Assembly: GCA_002050465.1 (NCBI GenBank)
Contig: MWYX01000060.1
Span: 60,613 to 124,612 of the forward strand
DNA: 64,000 nucleotides
Direction of reading: 5' to 3'
Source: Chitinophagales bacterium 65-1
GTDB taxonomy: Bacteria; Bacteroidota; Bacteroidia; Chitinophagales; Chitinophagaceae
Shown: positions 61,676 through 64,000 of the stretch, one piece after another
Layout of the letters: the number at the start of each line of letters is the position of its first letter
Numbering within the stretch: the first letter of the stretch is position 1
Position numbers and translations under genes: made by a program
Notes under the pieces: generated by a model
Databases searched by the model: none
Told to the model about the DNA's origin: nothing
What the model saw: the letters and a program-made list of their open reading frames with translations, nothing else

Positions 61676-62443
61676 ATGCGTATTATATCTTACAATGTTA
61701 ACGGTGTACGTGCAGCCATAAAAAGAGGTTTTATTGATTGGCTTAAAACTGATCCTGCTGATGTTATTTGCCTGCAGGAAGTTAAAGCACATAAAGGCGA
61801 TATCAATATTGCCGCTATCGAGGCATTGGGCTTTCATACGCATTGGTTTTGTGCGCAAAAAAAAGGTTACAGTGGTGTTGGCATTCTTAGTAAAATTAAA
61901 CCTGATAACACAGTTGAAGGATGCAGCATTGAGCAAAGCGATTTTGAGGGGAGGGTTATCCGTGCTGATTTTGGAGAGGTTACTTTAATAAATGCTTATT
62001 TCCCATCGGGTACCAGCGGAGAAATAAGGCAGGCTTACAAATATGTTTGGCTTGATGAATTTTTAGATTACCTGAATGCGCTTAAAAAGACAAGAAAAAA
62101 ATTAATTGTTTGCGGTGATTATAATATTGCCCATAAGGAAATTGATATCCATAACCCGGTTTCCAATAAAAAAACAACAGGATTTTTACCGGAAGAAAGA
62201 GCTTGGTTCGATAAATTTTTAGCCAATGGTTTTATTGATGGTTTTCGTGTTTTAAATAAAGAACCGCATCAATATACATGGTGGAATGTTTTACGACCCA
62301 CAACACGCCTGGAAAATAAAGGTTGGCGCATTGATTATATTAATGTCACAGAAAATTTAATAAATAAAATCAGGGACGTAAAAATATTTCCTGAAGTGAA
62401 ACACAGCGACCATTGCCCAACTTATATTGAAATAGATATATAA
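61676..62443 (+). CDS. xth: exodeoxyribonuclease III
   Basis: This 255-residue ExoIII/AP endonuclease has SYNVNGVRAAIKRGF, VICLQEVKAH, INAYFPSG, VCGDYNIAHKEID, LPEERAWFDKFL, WRIDYINV and KHSDHCPTYIEI. It repairs abasic sites. The catalytic Glu, Asp/Asn and His are present. Its stop overlaps the DUF4286 start by 1 base (TAATG). Confidence 0.96.
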   Translation: MRIISYNVNGVRAAIKRGFIDWLKTDPADVICLQEVKAHKGDINIAAIEALGFHTHWFCAQKKGYSGVGILSKIKPDNTVEGCSIEQSDFEGRVIRADFGEVTLINAYFPSGTSGEIRQAYKYVWLDEFLDYLNALKKTRKKLIVCGDYNIAHKEIDIHNPVSNKKTTGFLPEERAWFDKFLANGFIDGFRVLNKEPHQYTWWNVLRPTTRLENKGWRIDYINVTENLINKIRDVKIFPEVKHSDHCPTYIEIDI

Positions 62444-62748
62444 TGCTCGTATATAACATATCAATAAAAGTGAACCATGCCATTTTAAGCGATTGGATAA
62501 AATGGCAAACCGAAGAGCATATTCCGGAGATAATGGCTACAGCACTTTTTGACGAATATAAATTTTTTCGCCTGCTTGAAACAGATGAAACTGAAGGACC
62601 AACTTTTGTAATACAATATTTTACAAACGCAAGAAAAAATTATGATGAGTACATACTGAAACATGCCACACAACTAAGGAAAAAAGCTCTGCAAAAATGG
62701 GGTAATGGATTTATTGCATTCAGGACCTTATTGGAATCTGTGCAATAA
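62443..62748 (+). CDS. DUF4286 family protein
   Basis: This 101-residue protein has the DUF4286 pattern MLVYNISIKVNHAILSDWIKWQTEEHIPEIMAT and FVIQYFTNARKNYDEYILKHA. It looks like a small ferredoxin-like dimeric alpha-beta fold; function unknown. It overlaps the xth stop by 1 base, so it may be co-translated. Confidence 0.9.
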   Translation: MLVYNISIKVNHAILSDWIKWQTEEHIPEIMATALFDEYKFFRLLETDETEGPTFVIQYFTNARKNYDEYILKHATQLRKKALQKWGNGFIAFRTLLESVQ

Positions 62749-62831
62749 TTGTGCATAAATTAAAAAAAGATTTTTTTTATAATTTATCTAACGTGTTCCG
62801 ATAGAAGCCTTTGCTGTAAAGGACTTAAAAC

Positions 62832-62852
62832 CAAAGGGCTTAAAACCCTTTG
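62832..62852. repeat. palindrome CAAAGGG-CTTAAAA-CCCTTTG
   Basis: A 7-bp stem with a 7-base loop lies in the gap between DUF4286 and HU. No T-run follows, so it may be a repeat or an RNA-protecting hairpin. Confidence 0.55.
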
Positions 62853-62978
62853 TAGCACTGCATTACAAGTAACGAGAAAAAAATAAATTTTTCATTATCA
62901 AACATCATACCTTATATAAACCCTTACCACATGCGGATTTACAGAGATACTTATATTTTAAAAAAAGTGTAAAAAAAA

Positions 62979-63008
62979 TTTGTTACAGTTAAAAACCGGC
63001 TATATTTG
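62979..63008 (+). promoter_or_regulatory. HU gene promoter TTTG-N18-TATATTTG
   Basis: Both boxes of the Bacteroidota primary promoter are present, 18 bases apart, ending 28 bases before the HU ATG. This is one of the best matches in the window. Confidence 0.62.
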
Positions 63009-63036
63009 CTCACAATAAAAAATCAAACCTTTTACT

Positions 63037-63306
63037 ATGAACAAAGCTGAATTAATTACGAAAATTGCCGATGATGCCGGTGTTACAAAAACCCAGGCAA
63101 ATGCTGCCGTAGATTCTTTTGTAGGAGCAGTTACTAAAACCTTAAAAGGTGGTGGAAAAGTTACCTTGGTTGGTTTTGGCACTTTTTCCGTAAGCAAAAG
63201 GGCTGCCCGTAATGGCCGTAACCCACAAACAGGTGCGGTTATTAAAATTAAAGCTAAAAGAGTGGCTAAATTTAAGGCAGGCAAAGAATTATCAGGTAAG
63301 ATATAA
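63037..63306 (+). CDS. DNA-binding protein HU
   Basis: This 89-residue HU family protein has MNKAELITKIADDAGVTKTQANAAVDSF, the GGKVTLVGFGTFSVSKRAARNGRNPQTG beta-arm motif with the Pro at the tip, and KIKAKRVAKFKAGKELSG. It compacts DNA and helps bending. It ends at a perfect intrinsic terminator. Confidence 0.95.
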   Translation: MNKAELITKIADDAGVTKTQANAAVDSFVGAVTKTLKGGGKVTLVGFGTFSVSKRAARNGRNPQTGAVIKIKAKRVAKFKAGKELSGKI

Positions 63307-63322
63307 CCCTTGGCAATGCATT

Positions 63323-63358
63323 AAAAGCAAGATGCAGATTGTGTCTTGCTTTTTATTT
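63323..63358 (+). terminator. intrinsic terminator after HU gene
   Basis: AAAAGCAAGA and TCTTGCTTTT form a perfect 10-bp stem with an 11-base loop, followed by TATTTT. It is the most convincing terminator of the window. Confidence 0.85.
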
Positions 63359-63382
63359 TAAAATTAAAATTCAAAATAAGTT

Positions 63383-63493
63383 ATGGGACGTGGAGATAAA
63401 AAAACAAAAAAAGGGAAAACCTTTAAAGGCTCTTTTGGTAAAACAAGAACATCCAAAACTTCAAAGAAAACTGCTGTTAAAAAAGGAGCATAG
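63383..63493 (+). CDS. 30S ribosomal protein THX
   Basis: This 36-residue protein, not in the ORF track, is MGRGDKKTKKGK, then TFKGSFGKTRTSKTSKKTAVKKGA. The MGRGDxKTxKGK start and basic Gly/Lys/Ser composition match the small ribosomal protein THX of the 30S subunit. It starts 25 bases after the HU terminator. Confidence 0.86.
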   Translation: MGRGDKKTKKGKTFKGSFGKTRTSKTSKKTAVKKGA

Positions 63494-63559
63494 CTCCAAT
63501 TAGTATATAAAGTAAATAATGTATAAAAAGCAGATCGGCGAACAAACTTTATTTACTTA

Positions 63560-64000
63560 TTACGGCGCTAGCCTTTCTATTATCCAGTTATCATTACTAA
63601 GCCTGTATTGTAAACGATCGTGCAACCTGCTGGGCCTTCCCTGCCAAAATTCAATCCGGGTTGGCTTTACAGCATATCCACCCCAGTATGGGGGTCGTAA
63701 AATTTCTTCATTTCTAAATTGTTCATGGTATTTTAATACATTTTTTTCCAGTTCATCACGGCTCTGTATAACCCTGCTTTGCGCTGAACTCCATGCACTT
63801 ATTTTACTTAGTGCAGGTCTGCTTAAAAAATACGCAGAACTTTTTTCTTCATCCGTTTTTGTTACGGTCCCCTCTATCCGTACTTGCCTTTCCAGTTCTT
63901 TCCAGAAAAATAATAAGGAAGCAAATGGATTTTCAGTTAATTCAGTGCCTTTTCTGCTTTCATAATTTGTAAAAAAAACAAAGCCCTCATTGCTTAAGCC
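63560..64000 (-). CDS. pdxH: pyridoxamine 5'-phosphate oxidase, C-terminal part
   Basis: On the minus strand the frame from the window edge to a TAA at 63560 encodes 146 residues of Pdx[70 protein letters not shown] and RLHDRLQYR, ending with the typical RLAP. The N-terminus lies beyond the window. It oxidises pyridoxine or pyridoxamine 5'-phosphate to PLP with FMN. The plus-strand ORF listed in this region is a shadow of it. Confidence 0.92.
   Translation of the reverse strand, partial: GLSNEGFVFFTNYESRKGTELTENPFASLLFFWKELERQVRIEGTVTKTDEEKSSAYFLSRPALSKISAWSSAQSRVIQSRDELEKNVLKYHEQFRNEEILRPPYWGGYAVKPTRIEFWQGRPSRLHDRLQYRLSNDNWIIERLAP

Noticed and set aside
62832-62852. CAAAGGG...CCCTTTG palindrome as an intrinsic terminator for DUF4286
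   Set aside because: There is no T-run after the stem; it fits a repeat or stability hairpin better.
63519-63965. Plus-strand ORF of 148 residues at the window end
   Set aside because: The opposite strand encodes a clear PdxH C-terminal part over the same bases, with all family motifs; the plus ORF is rich in Ser/Leu and matches nothing.

Overview
This window looks like the chromosome of a Bacteroidota bacterium, most probably of the Chitinophagaceae or a near relative. The reasons are AT-rich DNA, -7 elements of the TAnnTTTG type in front of many genes, few Shine-Dalgarno sites, a fused E1 alpha-beta 2-oxoacid dehydrogenase, a full alternative complex III plus cytochrome oxidase operon, and many families typical of this phylum (TIGR02757, DUF2911, DUF4286, DUF5522, SMUG2, ribosomal protein THX). 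The placement is inferred from gene content; no marker tree was run. No rRNA, tRNA, CRISPR array, transposase or phage block was seen. No stretch over 300 bases lacks a gene or gene remnant.

Layout. 1-3.1 kb: a pair of M16 peptidase genes split by a small toxin-antitoxin cassette that has one extra antitoxin. 3.2-12 kb: secreted or membrane proteins of unknown role, the fused E1, a cupin lipoprotein, two divergent amidohydrolases and purN. 12.2-28.5 kb: one long plus-strand respiratory locus, actA-F, coxB, coxA, ctaB, two subunit III genes, subunit IV, a SCO protein and a DUF420 protein. Quinol is oxidised by alternative complex III, electrons pass through c-type hemes to an aa3-type oxidase, and ctaB and SCO supply heme and copper assembly. 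Most of its longer gaps hold short palindromic repeats of several families. 28.5-29.8 kb: trmB, DUF5522 and an alkyltransferase-like gene on the minus strand. 30.4-35 kb: polA, a SMUG2-type uracil glycosylase, a DsbA-like protein and a broken truncated-hemoglobin gene.

35-45.7 kb: mostly minus-strand genes: small proteins, a TIGR02757 gene that carries a palindromic repeat in its reading frame, a Cys/Met-metabolism PLP enzyme, DUF2911, an ACP phosphodiesterase-like protein, a TlpA-like thioredoxin, gatB, a double-PDZ protein and alaS. 45.8-47.9 kb: an M23 peptidase, a MerR-type regulator and a thioredoxin-like protein. 47.9-52.6 kb, minus strand: rsfS, ftsH, a LUD protein, a MntA/HepT toxin-antitoxin pair and an LpxH-like phosphatase whose start overlaps the hepT stop. 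52.8-64 kb: birA, small lipoprotein genes, bcp, a second M23 peptidase, a short-form carB, a beta-helix protein, xth, DUF4286, HU, the 36-residue ribosomal protein THX, and the 3' part of pdxH on the minus strand running off the window.

The points most worth a second look are the two toxin-antitoxin modules whose last gene overlaps a conserved chromosomal gene, the crowd of palindromic repeats in the respiratory operon (one of which seems to provide the ribosome-binding site of actD), the related repeat inside a coding sequence, the hemoglobin pseudogene with three frame breaks, and an EF-hand-like loop inside the DUF420 membrane protein. No wholly new multi-gene system could be established from sequence alone.
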